Shown piece by piece: positions 40,776-55,060 of a stretch of DNA of 64,000 nucleotides; position 1 is the first letter of the stretch, and each line of letters opens with the position of its first letter. Under the pieces are notes generated by a model. That model did not search any database. It was not told where the DNA came from and worked only from the letters and a program-made list of their open reading frames with translations. A program made the translations under genes and the position numbers. Origin of the DNA: Hyaloperonospora brassicae (taxonomy: Eukaryota > Oomycota > Peronosporomycetes > Peronosporales > Peronosporaceae); contig CANTFL010001465.1 of assembly GCA_947650285.1 (NCBI GenBank), positions 266,634-330,633 on the forward strand. The letters are read 5' to 3'.

Positions 40776-43700
40776 TTCAGATGATATTTACATTGGCACA
40801 TTCGTACCAATGACATGACACGGGCTCACCTTGTTGCAGACTGAGCAGTCTCATCATCTCTGGCAGGATCGATGAGTATTTGAACAAATCGCTATGTGAC
40901 GGCCATTTATCTTTCTTCCCGCCATATTTCGCTCTTTCTTCATAGCACTTAAAGTGACATATAGATGAGAAAAAGCCCCGTGTTTTCAGAGCACTTGGCA
41001 ATGATAGCAGCCGAAGTCTCGTTCCAGGAAGCTACTGACCAGCGTATGGCAGTTATTGGGTCTACTTTGTACATGTTGTGGTATATCCACGATCATCACC
41101 ATCAAACGCATGATGCAGTACGGTTGCGACGATACCGCCGCTCGATGCTGCGATGATACCGGCATCCCTCGGCTGGTTCTTGGACGTCGTTTTGGTGGAA
41201 GCATCTAGGTGTCGGCATCAGCTGACGCCCGATCATGCGTGGCATGCGATGGGGTACAGTCGATCAAACAAAGCATTTTTGGTTTCATAATGAGAAAACA
41301 TCTGCAATAGTAGAATCAATAGAGGACATAGATTACTAGCGTTTGAGTGAACAGGTACCTTCGTTGGTTTGCCCACATTCGCAAGTCATTCGTGGAATAA
41401 CACGCCCGTCATTCAAGTTTTGCTGTTGCGTATGATAAAGATACACAAGGAATTGGCATCACTTCTTGTTAAAGCACGTAGGCTTCTTGGTTCCTTTTCA
41501 ATATAGAATAGCTGTAGCTTCCCGATACATCGGCGTTCGCAGTGAGCGCAATGGGACTCCGCGCCTACAGAGGATGTCGTCTCATATATTTTGTCAGTAA
41601 AGACAAATCGTCCATATACAATATCACGCATAGTGTCGATCTAGTGTCCTCCAATCTCTTGCTGTGCAATTAATCTGTCGGATGGCATGCAATTGAAGTC
41701 CTGCGCGTACATTTGGTCATAATGGGGTTCAGTCAAACTTAGCGAAGACCCTATCGCTACCATCTATATTGAAACATCACGCAGAGCGTTGTCGATAATG
41801 ATTTTCTTCAGACCAGGCAGAGCTTTCTTCATAGATCCAATGACCCGCATTCACAGTGGATGCAAATAGCGCAGATCTTGTGGTGATGCTGAATTTTACA
41901 TCCGTTCAAGCAAGAATGTAATTGCGTCTATAGATCTATCAAGCGGTTGATCCACTTATTCGGACTTCGCGCAGATGAGGTCCCCGGTAATTGTCACATC
42001 GTAGTACTGGCAATGCAGGACCTAAATGACCATATCTTCTCAGCATAGGAAGTTGAAACATCAGCTGGCCCTTTGCCACTAGGCTGCTTGAATCTATGGT
42101 CACCAGATAGTCCACTTTATGGTCTTGCTCGTTGAAAGCTGTCATGTCGTTTTAGCAAGACCTACCCTCCCCCGAGTTTGCCCATACAGTCGGTACCTTT
42201 TGAGATAAGTCTGGACCCTCATTCTTGTGATTGCACATTTGCACATTATGTCCATGTGGGATATCAATTTGTGACACCTTCCGCTGATCAGATAAATCAT
42301 CAGCAGGCAAGACACTGCTAAACACTGCATACACACGAATGGCTTTCGCTATGCAAAAGCTTTTAGCACAACAAAACAGTTTATGTGCGCGTCTCTCATC
42401 TTTAGACGCGAGCTACACTGATCAGGAACTCAGGGGTGTAACTTCTTTGCCATCGTTGTGATATTTCGGCCAAGTTTCTGGCTCGATCTAGGCGAAAGCG
42501 GGGTGGCCTGGCTGCTCACTGAACCACTTTTGATCATTCAACAACTAACTTGTACTTCGTTTTACAACACAAAAAAACGATCAGGCACAAGTTTTATAAG
42601 GTGTGGAAATTGGCGTTCAACGTGCCCATAACCTTTCGGAGGAAGACCTGTACGAACGTTATATTGTTCAAGTGATTCATCGCATTTTCATGTGGTATGT
42701 TGTCAGCGCCCTGTTATTGGATTACTAACGGACTTCCGCCTGTAATTCTAACGAGCCTGACTTGCGAGAAGCATGTCATGCTTCTTGAGTGTGATAATAT
42801 CACCTTATTCCTTTGGAGTATACACACGCACTATGTCATGCAAGGATCCCGCTCGGTTCGACACGTATCCATCCTTCTAGCATATCGGCAAGAGTGTGCG
42901 CTCTTTTATTAGTGGCTCCACGTCTATGCCAGTCTCATCCTCCAAACGCTGCAACTATTTGTGCTTTACTGCTCTGCTCTGATGCTTCAATCTGAACTTT
43001 TGTCACACTGATACTTACCGGCGGTGATGACCAGGGCTTGTATCGCGCCTACATGTAGACGTCATGAGAATTGTATTTATCGAATGGCCATTTGAATTTT
43101 ACTTGCTGAACCGCCATTTAGGGTCGGGTGAATGTGCCATAGGACCCAACGTATATAGGCGCTACAGAAGCGAATAAACTCAACCGGCTCGATAAGTTGT
43201 ACACAGAGCCTTGCAGCAAATTAAATGTCGAGCTTGATCGAAAAAGAATAAATTAATAAAAATATCCATATAAATTTATTATTTGAATTAAAATGTAATT
43301 GGTCAATTTTTAATTTGTATTTACGATATCACACGACATATGTGTATGACAACTACCTGTTGGCGATCTATTGCGCGAGTCCAGCACGATAAAATTTTTT
43401 TTGGCTGTAATAATATACATGTATTTTTGAATAAGGCCTGGTAAGCAAGATGGTCGTTCTAAACAAAATTCATATCGGTTACGAATATGACGTCAATTTT
43501 ATGCAATGATCTACATCGGCAGGGACATGTGTAAGCAGTAAGCTGCATCATATTAAGAAATATCACAACGAAATTTGGATGTATGACAAGCAAGGTTCCC
43601 GACCCGTCATCGCCCGATTCGGTACCAGTGTACATTTGAATGGTGCCACAAGATGTACTATACTTGCGACAGTAACAAAGAAATAATTACGCTGGAATAA

Positions 43701-46700
43701 TTACACAATCACTTTTTTTCGAAACTGCATTAAAACCTTAAAAAATATTTTGCTCCCCTTTAACAAGGTAGCATTTTGTAGTATTATCTTTGACCACAAT
43801 CAAGATGGGATAAGACAGGTGATATTATGCACATTCTGTGTCTACAAATACTTTCGACAAAGTATCGAAATATTAATAGTATATATATATTGAACCCGCC
43901 TATACCATCGCGCCCATCGCGCACTACGTGTTGCTTTGGGAATATTAATGAACTTTTCATTTACAATCCAGGATGTTTCATACGTTACTCGGGTCAAATT
44001 ACTATAATATATGACAGGTCACCACCATTTATCATAACTAGAATTGACATTTAGCCATTTCGTAATCGTATTGTTTGTAAAGCTTAATGATAGAATATTT
44101 CGATTCTCGGATCAATATCGAATTTCTCAGCATATGAGTAGAAAATTAGAATATTATTGCTGCTCGAATTATTCAATGACATAACAGTTGCCTTGCGTCT
44201 CGTAGGACGCTACTACTGCTGAAGCATAGACAAATGGACAAGTACACACGGTAGAATTTCGAATAGCGAAGAAAAAATGATCGAGATCCCTCACGTTGAT
44301 CCGTTGAAAATGACACCACAATTGGCTTCTGAGATAAATTGCAACGCTTCTATTTGTATTCCTGGCTAATCCGTACCAAGTCAAACGCATCATAAAGCAT
44401 TGATTTCATTGATTCAATAACACTCATTGACTCCGCCATTCGCGGCCATTTATCAAGTAAATAAAAATCGCGCAATACGTGCCAGTTAGTGATAGCGGAC
44501 ATGCACATCTCATAGTCCATGCCTATAAGACACTATCAATAGATCTTACCAATTTTATCTATATATACGACATCAGAGTCTACAATCACCATAGAACATG
44601 TGAGCGTTACACTTCAAGTTGTTAGATCATCTTTCTAGCCGTGCAAAAAGTATGACAATATATTTTAACGCTGTCAAAACTTAAAAAAGCTACGAGAGAT
44701 ATCACATATACTTATGGCACTTATGTGAATGTTATGCGCCCCTCATCGTTTGTCATTGGTAATAATACTACCTATTTGTGGTAAATGTGACCAAAAATAT
44801 TGGTTTTATCTACATGTAGAAGCTTTCTCGGTACCTTTTTAGGGTATTCAAACATATTCTGAGTGATACATCACGATCTGTATCTTGTCCAGTCTACGCT
44901 TCGGGCACTCTCAAAAGGATCAACAAAGCCTATAGTTTTAAGTATAGCTATCTAACTTTCCAAAGCTTGTCTTTTTTACGCCGTCTATGTTTTACGGGTG
45001 TGGCGATAATTTGGTGGATGAGGACATAAATGAATTGGTACGTGGGCAAGTCGGATACATTGTTCGTTGCTTGAAAAAATGTAATCAGACTTAAAAATTA
45101 AGTCTCGAAGTGCTTGCGGTGCTGTACTACTAATTAATATATATCAAATATTTCCATACTGATGCCACTATTTTTGGATCTAAAAATTAAGCTGTAGAGG
45201 GGTGAGAGCGTAATTGTCTTCCTCATTACAATTTGTACCGAATATATTCAAAAAAAGAAATCTCACATATGCATACCAATAGGATTTCTACTTACATAGT
45301 AGAACCTATCATTTACACGTCTCAGAGACATAACGCAATTTACCTGCATCGTGAAATTAATCAGTAGGTTATACGCGATAGCTCTGATCAGGTCGCGTGA
45401 ACGCACGCAAAACATAAGTCTTGTAAACACATTTTCGCATTGATCTTAAGTTGTTATTCATTAATAATTGTAGCGCTTGTGAAATGTTTCGGATATATCT
45501 TTACATATTGATGCGACTTGTCGGTGCTGCTGTAAGTTTTTCGAGTCGAAAGCAGAAGAGGGTTTCAAACAGCTGACAAACCTACCAGTGTATTATTTGA
45601 TTTCGAAACATGCAATTCATCATCGATTAATTCACCAAAATCGTCGATCCAGTCTCACTGATCATTACATAATCATCCAATATGTGTATACTTTTCAGCA
45701 CCGCACAGATTCTGTATACGTATAATATGTGTATGAATTGATTAGTACACCTGTAGAAACCTGTTCATATGTGATATTATTTGATAATGAAGTATACAAG
45801 CGACCACTGACTAGATACGAGGATTGATTCACTAATAACGGTAGAGGTAAACCAGATGTAGTCATCAATCAACATGTTGATTGCCAAATAGTAAAACAGT
45901 ACACATTACTTTAGATACGACTGGCTACTTTGAACCGCACCACGCAGCTACGCACAACCATAATAGAACAGACGTTTCGGTCTCGATTCGAATACATCTA
46001 TCACGAGCCGATCACGCAAAAATATACTGAATCCACTGCCACTTTGAAAATTAAATAAGGAGTCCGAGGGCAACAACCTTTTTCAAAAAGATTTGCTATA
46101 ATTTTTCTACCGTAATTCGCGATAGATTAGGCTTGTAACATAGATCGATTATGGTCAAGATAAAAACACTGCATGTATATTATATCATGTGTATAAAAGT
46201 GTCCGATTGTCGATATTTCCTTTAATTATGAGAACAATATAAGCATAACTGTCACTCATAGGCAAGATACATATCTTTACGAGTAGTTTGTTTATCTTTG
46301 GGGCGATCGAGAACCTTGATCGACCCTCTTCAAAATCTTTAAGACATAATCGTGTAACAACGATCAATAATAAACAAGTAAGCTTTAGCGCCGATAGGAC
46401 GCACCTATTAAGAGGTGCAATATAAAAATGAATATCAATCAATAATCGGTGGGCATGTTGGAGCCCAAAACAATCAATGTGTTAATTTATAAGTCTACAC
46501 TGCGTTAAGTTACAAGCTTACCACATCAGATAACACGATCGGATGACGCACTTTTAGTTACAAGGTCTTCCCTCCCCGCGTCATGTTTGGTAGATTATAG
46601 CTGGTCGTTCTCTCATTAGTTTTTGTTGTGTACACACATTAATTTGTATAATTACGATGCACCACATTATCGAGTGCAGCGCGTCGTATTCCTGTTCTTA

Positions 46701-48498
46701 AATAAGCAAGGATTTGACCCCATATCATCCAGTAGGATGCGATGTTCATTGAGAGGCTTGCGTCAGTACAAACACTTATATGACCCATAATTTCATGAAA
46801 AAAACATTTTTGTGCAAAAGCTCTTGATTGAGCTTAATGGTTGCGCAATCCTCACGTTTATAGTAAGATTTATGGGTAAACACTTGGTAGAATACTACCT
46901 TTGTTGCAATTGTGCAATGATAACTAAAAACAACGATCAAGACAGATATATTGTAAGTCATTCTTTAATCGCTTAGCGCACTATACCGCCGAATGCCTAC
47001 GTCAGACCAAACATTTATGCACACAATATTGGAAGATACTTCACAATTAGGTACTCAAGCCCAATCATTTTGTTAGATCGCATCATATGATATGCGAGCA
47101 TTATTCCATACAATGTGAGCATATTTCATGAAAACCAAATTCAAGATACATATGTATATATTATGCCAACAGACCTGACCCCTTAAATTGAAGATTAATT
47201 CTGCACTATCAGTCTTGTATTCTTTTGCAACATGTTTACACCCTCTTTACAAACAGTTATTTCGGGTATTTTAGCATGTGTAAAAGCTTACCTACCAACC
47301 TAAGTTTTAAGTGTACGTTCTTGCTAGCTTCGAAACTACTTTTTCGTTTACATACGATGGAACATGTTAATACTACGAAGAGAAAATCGAGTGAAGGCAA
47401 CTATCTGTGTAATATTTCTGACAGCACGCAAAGCTATTTGTGCCGAAATATTTTATGAAGTCGATGTTTGAGCATTTAGTAAGTGTAGCACCATCACATT
47501 GAATGCGCTAATATACAATATTTTGGACTTCGCTATCATATGCTATATGTGTACTTCGTTGAAAGGAAGAAAGAATTGCTCTGAATGTAAAAAAACATCA
47601 GCGTAGGATCTCAACTATAGATTGATGTGATGAGCTCTGGGACTGCACACGATTTCAATTGATTCTTGTACCACCTGTATGTTTTACCTAGCCTCTTGCA
47701 ATAACAAACGAATTTCGTTTTCACCATTGTCTCCTGGTATGATAGATGGAATCCGCAATCTACTGTTCTACAAATGTGTAATCTTGAAGTACCAACATCA
47801 CCAAGGTATAGCATGTTTCCTGTTGAAGTGGTATAGAACCTTATAAAATTGATTTATCGTTAATACGGGTCATCATTTTCGTATCAAAAGCTCTGTTGAG
47901 TAAATGTGCGCAACTACATATACTTTACACAAAGAAATGTGAGACAACACAATTTTCCTTATGTTAATATCATGCTGCTAAGGCTGAAGCAATATCAGCG
48001 CATCAGTGTGGTAGCACCCTAACGCGACGAAGTGTACTGATCTCAAAGCTTTAACCTTTTGATAACTTCTGTAACAAGGGCCGAAACAATCTTGCGACCG
48101 CTATAATATAGACAAAGTGATTTTGATTTATTACCCTATAAAAAGCTAATTATTATAACATCTGATAATCGCAAGAGAAACATTGCTATATTACGACTAT
48201 GTATTTATTTTGCATGATAAATTTGACACCCACAAGACATCATATCCATATGAAGGGCTAGATGTGGCAATAGATTTGCGCTTCTATCATTCTGGGAGTG
48301 GCGGAAGTACGGAATAAGGGCGCAAATTAAGATCAAATGTACATTACGTTTTATGAAGTAGTCGCATTAGCGCGTACTAAGGTCATATAGACACTTTATC
48401 ACGAGGGGATAGTAATTTTATATAGTAGTATCTGTTTTAATCAAAATTTACATCTACAAACCTCTTCAACAAAAATATACATATTGAAATTATAAATA
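40776..48498. other. AT-rich region without recognisable genes
   Basis: Nearly 8 kb of AT-rich sequence. Open frames are short and of no recognised family. A minus-strand stretch at 41939-42145 looks partly protein-like and may be a transposon remnant. No tRNA, rRNA or simple gene is seen. The region looks like old, heavily mutated repeats. Confidence 0.5.
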
Positions 48499-49483
48499 GG
48501 GAATTGCTAACTCCACACCCATTTTCCTTAAATTCACACCCTTCCTTCAAAATCTTATATATACAAGGTACGCAATCGCCGTTGGACAAAGACGAGTACT
48601 TTCTCTGCCACTTGGCTACGGGCGACATCTTGCGCGCTGCTGTAGCTGCTGGCACCGACATAGGCAAAAAGGTCAAAGCCGCGATAAAGTCGGGCGCACT
48701 AGTGGCCGACGAGATTGTCGTCGGTATCATTAAGGACGCCATCAAGAGTTTGGAATGCCGTCGTGGCTTTGTTCTTGACGAATTTCCACGAACGGTCGTG
48801 CAGGCCAAAAAGGTGAGAACAAGAGGAGATACAGACGAGTGTCCAGGTTGCAACGCAGAGGCTGACCATAGTTCCCTCTTTTTGTATGCTTAGTCCTCGC
48901 AACTAAATATGTACCTGCTGGCCTTCAATGACGTCTCTTGCGCTGGCTGGGCATACGTGTTGTACCTAACAGTAAAAACGGTCCTCAAGGCGCGTGAAGG
49001 TGGCGATCTGGACTGGAGCCAAGTGGCACAAATCACGTGGGACGTTGTGTCACTGCCGCTCAAAGTGGTTCAGACGATGGCCGTAATGGAGATCGTGCAC
49101 GATGCCGTGGGCTTTGTGCGGTCCCCAGTGGGCTCTACACTCATGCAAGTGAGCTCTCGGCTATGGATCGTCTGGGCTTTGCACAGTATCCATAAGTTGC
49201 TCCCGACTGGCATACTCAACCTCGGGAGGAGGAAGCATGTTAGTGCGTGGTGCCCTATCATTAAACGCTGGAGGAGCTAGACCACAGGCGTGATTAGTAT
49301 CTTACGTATTTCTTACGTACTACTTGCCAATTAATGGCCTAGATTATTGAGTAATAATTTTGTCAGAAATCAAATCTTAAAATGAATAGGGATTTTATCG
49401 ATACAAGATTTTGAAGGAAGGGTGAGAATCTAAGGAAAAGGGGTGTGAATTTAAGAAAAAGGGGTGTGAATTTAGCAAATCTC
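48499..49483 (+). mobile_element. MULE copy 1 (Pack-MULE, internal deletion)
   Basis: A 985-bp element lies between imperfect terminal inverted repeats: GGGAATTGCTAACTCCACAC on the left and, reversed, GAGATTTGCTAAATTCACAC on the right. More inner repeat follows (CTTCCTTCAAAATCTT on both sides). It is flanked by an 8-bp near-duplication, TATAAATA (48491-48498) and TATGAATA (49484-49491), as expected for Mutator-like elements. The inside carries host-derived adenylate kinase and dehydratase pieces. It matches copy 2 with about four differences in the first 678 bp, then lacks about 1 kb that copy 2 has. The first 19 codons of the transposase remain on the minus strand at its right end. Confidence 0.85.
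48567..49177 (+). pseudogene. Captured adenylate kinase/dehydratase fragments, copy 1
   Basis: 48567-48812 encodes an adenylate kinase piece beginning exactly at Gly-Thr-Gln-Ser-Pro, just after where the P-loop would be, and including Leu-Ala-Thr-Gly-Asp-Ile-Leu-Arg and Phe-Val-Leu-Asp-Glu-Phe-Pro-Arg. A GT donor at 48813 and an AG acceptor at 48892-48893 bound an 81-bp intron. 48894-49177 encodes the start of a 3-hydroxyacyl-CoA dehydratase (PTPLA/HACD) membrane protein: Tyr-Leu-Leu-Ala-Phe-Asn-Asp-Val, Leu-Lys-Val-Val-Gln-Thr. Splicing would join both in frame. The missing P-loop means no kinase activity. The dehydratase part is cut by the internal deletion. Confidence 0.85.
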
Positions 49484-49491
49484 TATGAATA

Positions 49492-50725
49492 AGATCTTTA
49501 TCATTTTATTATTACTAAGCCAGGCATGTCATATTGATGAGATTTAACGAAAGAAGCGGTCATTTTTGCGTACAGAGAGAGTTCTTGAACATGGAGTCTC
49601 AAAGCATGCTTGTCCAATAAATATATTTATATCGTGCTGTCAAATAAGATAAATTTCCTACCAAGCATCTATACCATAATTGAATATGAGTGTTCAATCT
49701 TGTACTCTACAATTTCCCGCTTTTTTCTTTTATTCCCTCAAACAAAAATGCTTAACATCTGCATTTATATAATTCAAAGCAATCGGACGTTTTCTGTTCC
49801 ATTCTAAATCTACAGTTGATACAGATTTAGTCTATATGTAGTCATGCAATATCTGATATCATTATCACTACTGTTAAGGTAGCGCGCACCATATTTTGGT
49901 GAGATATGTGTTTGTCCCTTTTGCTGCTTTATTATCCTAATAATAAGTATACCTTCTAATCGCATATCTACCAAATCAAATAAAAGTCAAAAATTTGTGA
50001 GGTATGCATCTGACCTACCTTGCGTTTACATAAAGTAACGGGATCCTCTGCATACGCCATCCGGATGCATCATGTGCCTTTTCGATATACATCATGTAAT
50101 TGGCTATATTACATACGTAGTTATGCCAAACTAGCGAGTAAGTATATTCTATTAAATTTGCGACTGCCAATACGAATGTGCGAATCCATGACTCTTTACG
50201 AAAGCAATCGCGTTAATTCACGGCCAAATTGAGACGATGTTTTTGCCCAAATTCAAACCGCAAGTCGACATACATGATTTAAGCTTACTCAAGCGACTAT
50301 ACCACATATTATCGTTATTACGAGAACGAATGATCGCAAGGTGGGATTTGAACCCACCTTCATAGAAATAACTATCGATGTTAAGGTGAAATTAGGTATT
50401 GATGTTGTAAACAACATAAAAAAATGTTCGTAACTATAATCTTGACCAAGTATTGCTAAAAAAGGCTTTAACAGACGAATAAATTGCGAAATAATAACCA
50501 TCACAAATCTCGTAATTACCTCCATTTTTGTCTTTTTAGAACGAGTTTGTACAATAACACTGTCCCTTTAAAGTGATCGATGAATGATGAAATCGATCCC
50601 GGTTCACCCAATGTAGAAATACATATAAATTCGCGACATAAATTCGCCAAAAACTGCGTTCGATCTCTTCTAAATCGATGAAGGTCCAAGTACAGCGACC
50701 TCGATCTGAAGTAATGTGCTGCTGG
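49492..50725. other. AT-rich, possible Copia-type remnant on the minus strand
   Basis: No gene can be called. The part next to the primer-binding site at 50726 should be the leader and start of a Copia/gypsy element read on the minus strand. A short frame at 50289-50525 may be a remnant of it. A perfect 8-bp hairpin around 50338-50361 resembles a tRNA T-arm but no full tRNA can be folded. Confidence 0.4.
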
Positions 50726-50735
50726 TCTGATACCA
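50726..50735 (-). other. Primer-binding site, initiator-Met type
   Basis: The minus strand reads TGGTATCAGA, the classic site complementary to initiator tRNA-Met. It directly adjoins TGTGCTGATGG at 50736, which read on the minus strand is an LTR end in ...CAGCACA. This marks an LTR retrotransposon on the minus strand, 5' LTR to the right. Confidence 0.65.
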
Positions 50736-51829
50736 TGTGCTGATGGTGTAGGGACTTGACCGGACTACCGTTACCTTCTCTATCAGTATCGATATATATA
50801 TATAGGTATCGGGACGTTTGATTGAAATTATAAGGATACGATTAATTGTTGCTTAAAGGAAAGTGCTAATACGATCGGAATCAGAAATTTACTGGTAATG
50901 CTGATGATCTGCCCTGTCCAAACCTATCGACGTATGAAAGGTTTCGCCACAAAGGTGGACTTCGAACCAGCTCATTTGCATATCGACATGTTTTGGGATA
51001 CTTGCATATACAAAATCAAGATCGATAAAGAATCCCATACACCCACCAATGTACCAAAAAGACATTGAGATGGCGAAATTCGTAAAACGACTTATAGAGG
51101 AGACTATGTGTGAAATGGATAAGGAGACATTGGGAAGAACATGTAAAGCCATCCACAATTTTCACATCAAACGAGCCAGACCAATGTGTCATCATTGGAG
51201 CGACGTAATCAATTTAAGCATTATTCTCTCGCGTTTTAAAAACAATTACAATATCCTTGATAAAGCCATTAAATAAAGGATATAATTGCAATTTTACACA
51301 GACGATATTATTATTTTGATGGGAAAGCATTCTATATTGCAATCAGCAGTGTGATTTTTGACATGCAGACACGGAATTTTAACAAGCATAAACTTTTGGA
51401 TCAATAATTCACGAGATGATGGTTTGGAGAATTTACTGTGGTCCAGGTTATGCACTTTGATAATGTATCTACTGATATAGTTGATTAATAGAAAGACTTT
51501 AATTCTACTTTGTAGCTCAAACGCGCGTTCTGTTTTCTAGATATCATGTTCCGGATTTATGAAGACTGGACGCGCACGTGTGTGAAGACAAGAAAATGGA
51601 TCGTAACTTGCTGGCTGAAATTGTGACGATTGATCTAGGATTGCGCGAGAACTGACAAGATATACATTGCGATGAGTGCAGCATGAAAGAAAATCAATAA
51701 TACTCAGATCTCGAGACGGCCCTGGTGGTCAGAACTTCAAAACAAGGATTTGTTTCTTACCGTGCGTGATCAACGCAAGGCCACCAGATCGCTGGGTGAA
51801 TATATCCGCACAGTCATCGAACCTCGATC

Positions 51830-51990
51830 CCCAACTTTGAGCAAGATTGACATGTCTTGGGGATGTAACAAAGAGCTTATTCCAGCCCAACCGGCGAGTC
51901 AAATAGTTAAGCTCAGATGCATGCAAATCGACAAGGATCAGAGTACTTTCTTTGTAAGTGGGCAAGTCTGGGCAAGTGGAAAATCGCAAT
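51830..51990 (-). repeat. Dispersed repeat, copy related to 54915-55060
   Basis: The minus-strand translations of 51830-51990 and 54915-55060 share a Pro-Asp-Leu-Pro-Thr start, a Thr-Arg-Arg-Leu-Gly-Trp block and a Leu-Phe-Val piece. The nucleotides CCAGCCCAACCG and GCAAGTCTGGG also occur in both. They are old copies of the same transposon; class unknown. Confidence 0.6.
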
Positions 51991-54359
51991 CCACATCATC
52001 AATTGTGTAAAACCCAATCCACCACAAATACATCGATTTTCTCCCGTACCGCCTCAAAAATCGGGTTGCTAGACTTGCGCATAGCGTACAAGGACTAGGT
52101 CAAATATAATTTATACTAGTTGCCTTAAGCTTGACACTTCTGGAATGCGGTTAAAATATCGGACACGGCGAAGAAGAATTAGTGAGTGCATAGATAATCA
52201 AGCACACTTGATATTACCGAGAATTCTTTGAAGGCGACCACCTCCGATATTATACCTCATACTTATACAAGTGCTTAGATTTATTCTGATTATGATGCAA
52301 CACTATCGCATTAGCATTTAATACTCCTCTTTTCATGCGAGAGAACAATTTATACTCGTACATCAAAACTAAGACGGAAATTTACTGGACTCAAAAGTCG
52401 TTAAGTGGGCGTTAGGTTCCAATATAATGAAAGGTTAATTCGTAGGAGATCCTGCTCAGCCACGATTGTCATGTGTGGAAGCTCATAATCGGCCGCCATC
52501 ATTGTCTTCGCGTGACGCGATGCCTTTCATTCTCCGTTTATCCACGAAAAACCACGTATATTGGAAAGGAGCCACCGTTTGATCTATAGACTATTCTTGT
52601 CGTACAACAAAAGGTCTGCATCGGTGACTTGAGGCCAGTATCTCGAAGCAGCCAAGACGTGAAAACTTACTGATGTCGAAGACATTTCGGCACTTGACCA
52701 ATCGTGATAGAGAGTCGATTTGGGCTTGATTACGTTTCAACAACGGAATATGAAGAAAGCAGCTGTAACAAGGTTTTCCTGTTATAAACTAGTAATTATA
52801 AGTGAGGCAATGATACTAATATGTTGAATGTTTCTCTACCAATTTCAACATCTACGAGGACATTGTTGCCGTAAATTACAGTTCTACTCTTTAAATGATA
52901 TATGTCATTATGTCCATGCATCAATTGCTGCTTGACGCGCGAAATGGGTGGTAAGTGGAAGTCACCACACACGATTCTGAGATAACAAACTTAAGTCGGG
53001 CCAAGTTAATAATAAAAATATAGGACTTTTTAATTACTCACAAGTTTTACATTTCTACCACTTGTGGTAAAGTCACTAATCGAATTTGTGGGACGTGGAC
53101 CGGTGACCACCCAGTTGAGACGTCGCTAACTGGCGGAAAATGATACCAAGTGATCTAGCGATCCAATGCGAGAAGAACGATGATCCCAACGGGGATCAGC
53201 GATCCGATCCAACTGTCACCATAATGATGGACATGGAACGATCTGAGACGAGGCGTAGAAAGAAATGATTTCCATGGAGCAATCTGGGACGAGTAGCAGA
53301 TATAGATGATTTCCACGGTGTGATCCGGGACAAGGGAAGGGATGAATCCAAGCAACCCACCTGAAGGATGGTCAAGGACAAGAGTTTGTTTGTTGGAGCA
53401 GGTGAAGACCGGGTCACAAATTTACACGCGAAGGATTCTTCATTTTACGAACATGTAGCCAGTCATACTGAACGGTATCGGAAACGATCGTGAATATCGT
53501 GGCAGAATTACTCTGGTAAAGGTGCATCTGGGACCATGTGGTGCGGTGTGACTCTGTAACAAAGGTGCAACATCCTGCAGATCGGTGATACTCTTTACCG
53601 GTCCCACGATGAGATTACTGATTTTTGTTAGATTATAGCGAGATCTGGAAGTGTGAATACTCATGGGAGTCCAGGGAGCTATTTGAAGACGTGTGAATGG
53701 TCCAGTTGATCCGATAAACCCTGAAGAATGATACTGGAGCACGAGCAATGAACAGAAGGTTATCTATTGCTGAATTTACCGTGTCGATCCTCAACAATTT
53801 CGAATTGGGCATCAGATCGGTCATTGTTCCTGTTGATTATGGATATATCGCTAATGAGACTACTGGATCATGAGAAATATACTCGATAGAGGTCCCTGGG
53901 TGGTGTCTTATAAGTTCAGACTAGAAGGGCCAGTGGAAGCCGGTTGAATTGACGTCGCAACATGATTTTGGACACATTTAGTATTTTAAATTATATATTG
54001 GGCACTTTATCGCTAAGAATGGGTATTTGGTACTATATTTGGGATTCGGGCTATTTTAGTGTTCCAAGTACGATACCTGGAATACTGGAGCTATCATTGA
54101 AGTACAAGTCACGAAAATTCGACACGTGTCCAAGGGGACGATCCGGCTTAAGGGTGATACCGGTTTGGAGAACGACCTACGGTTATGAATAGGTGTAAAG
54201 ATAGGTTGGCTAGTAATTTGGTTGTTTAATGAACAGACTTGAACCCTACTTCTTCTGCTCACGACGCGCGTACCCCCCCCCCTCTCTTTTCCATACACGA
54301 TTTCTTGGGCTTCCCTGGCGGCTCTTGGCACGCGTGTTTCAAAAACATTGAATACCGAT

Positions 54360-55060
54360 CTTGGATTTTTGGCCAAGATCGAAAGGAGCGATCCCGGAGA
54401 ATTTGGTCCGAATCGATCAAGCAGTCCCACCCAAATCAACTGCTAGGGTAGCAGCAGCAACGGAAAAGGACTGGACACAAGATCGCGAGACGGCTCAAGT
54501 GATTAGAAGATCTGGAAAAGGATTTCAAGACAAGACCGAGCTAGATCGAAGCGATCTGCCGGACAGATCGGCACGTTTCATTTTGGCGAAACGGAAAGCC
54601 TATCTGGCCGAAGCTACTCACTTTTGACAAGATCGACCGATCCCGAGACCATATCGGACCTATCCCAAGGCAAGATCGACGCAAGTCTATTATTTGCTGA
54701 GTGAAGATTTTCGCACAGCGAAGACCCCGTTGCTGAAAGAAAATTTCCGCAGCGAAGACCCCGATCCCGTAAGCAAATTGAGATCGGTGCGATCCAAGAT
54801 CAAGATCGCGACATCTCCAAATAGTGATCGCCGCGACTCAAGACAAAGATCGCAGAACCCCAGTTTGTGGTGCGAGGATTTCCGCACCGGAAGCGAATTC
54901 TTAACCTCAAACCCTCAGCGAGATCGACATCTCCCAAGTCCATTACGAAGAGCTCAAGCCAGCCCAACCGACGGGTACACAAGGTGAGCACAAGGCTATA
55001 CAACAATGCACGGGTCGGAGTACCTCCTCCGTGAGTCGGCAAGTCTGGGTAAGTAAAAGA
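54360..55060. repeat. GATC-rich dispersed repeat
   Basis: This 700-bp stretch has an unusually high number of GATC sites, and at 54478 a 23-base match to 58541 (core GATCGCGAGACGGCTCAAGT). The right end resembles 51830-51990. It is a fragment of the same repeat family. Confidence 0.6.

Noticed and set aside
50338..50361. T-arm-like hairpin with GGTTCAAATCC, possible tRNA
   Set aside because: No matching acceptor stem, D-arm or anticodon arm could be found. It may be a tRNA-derived remnant only.
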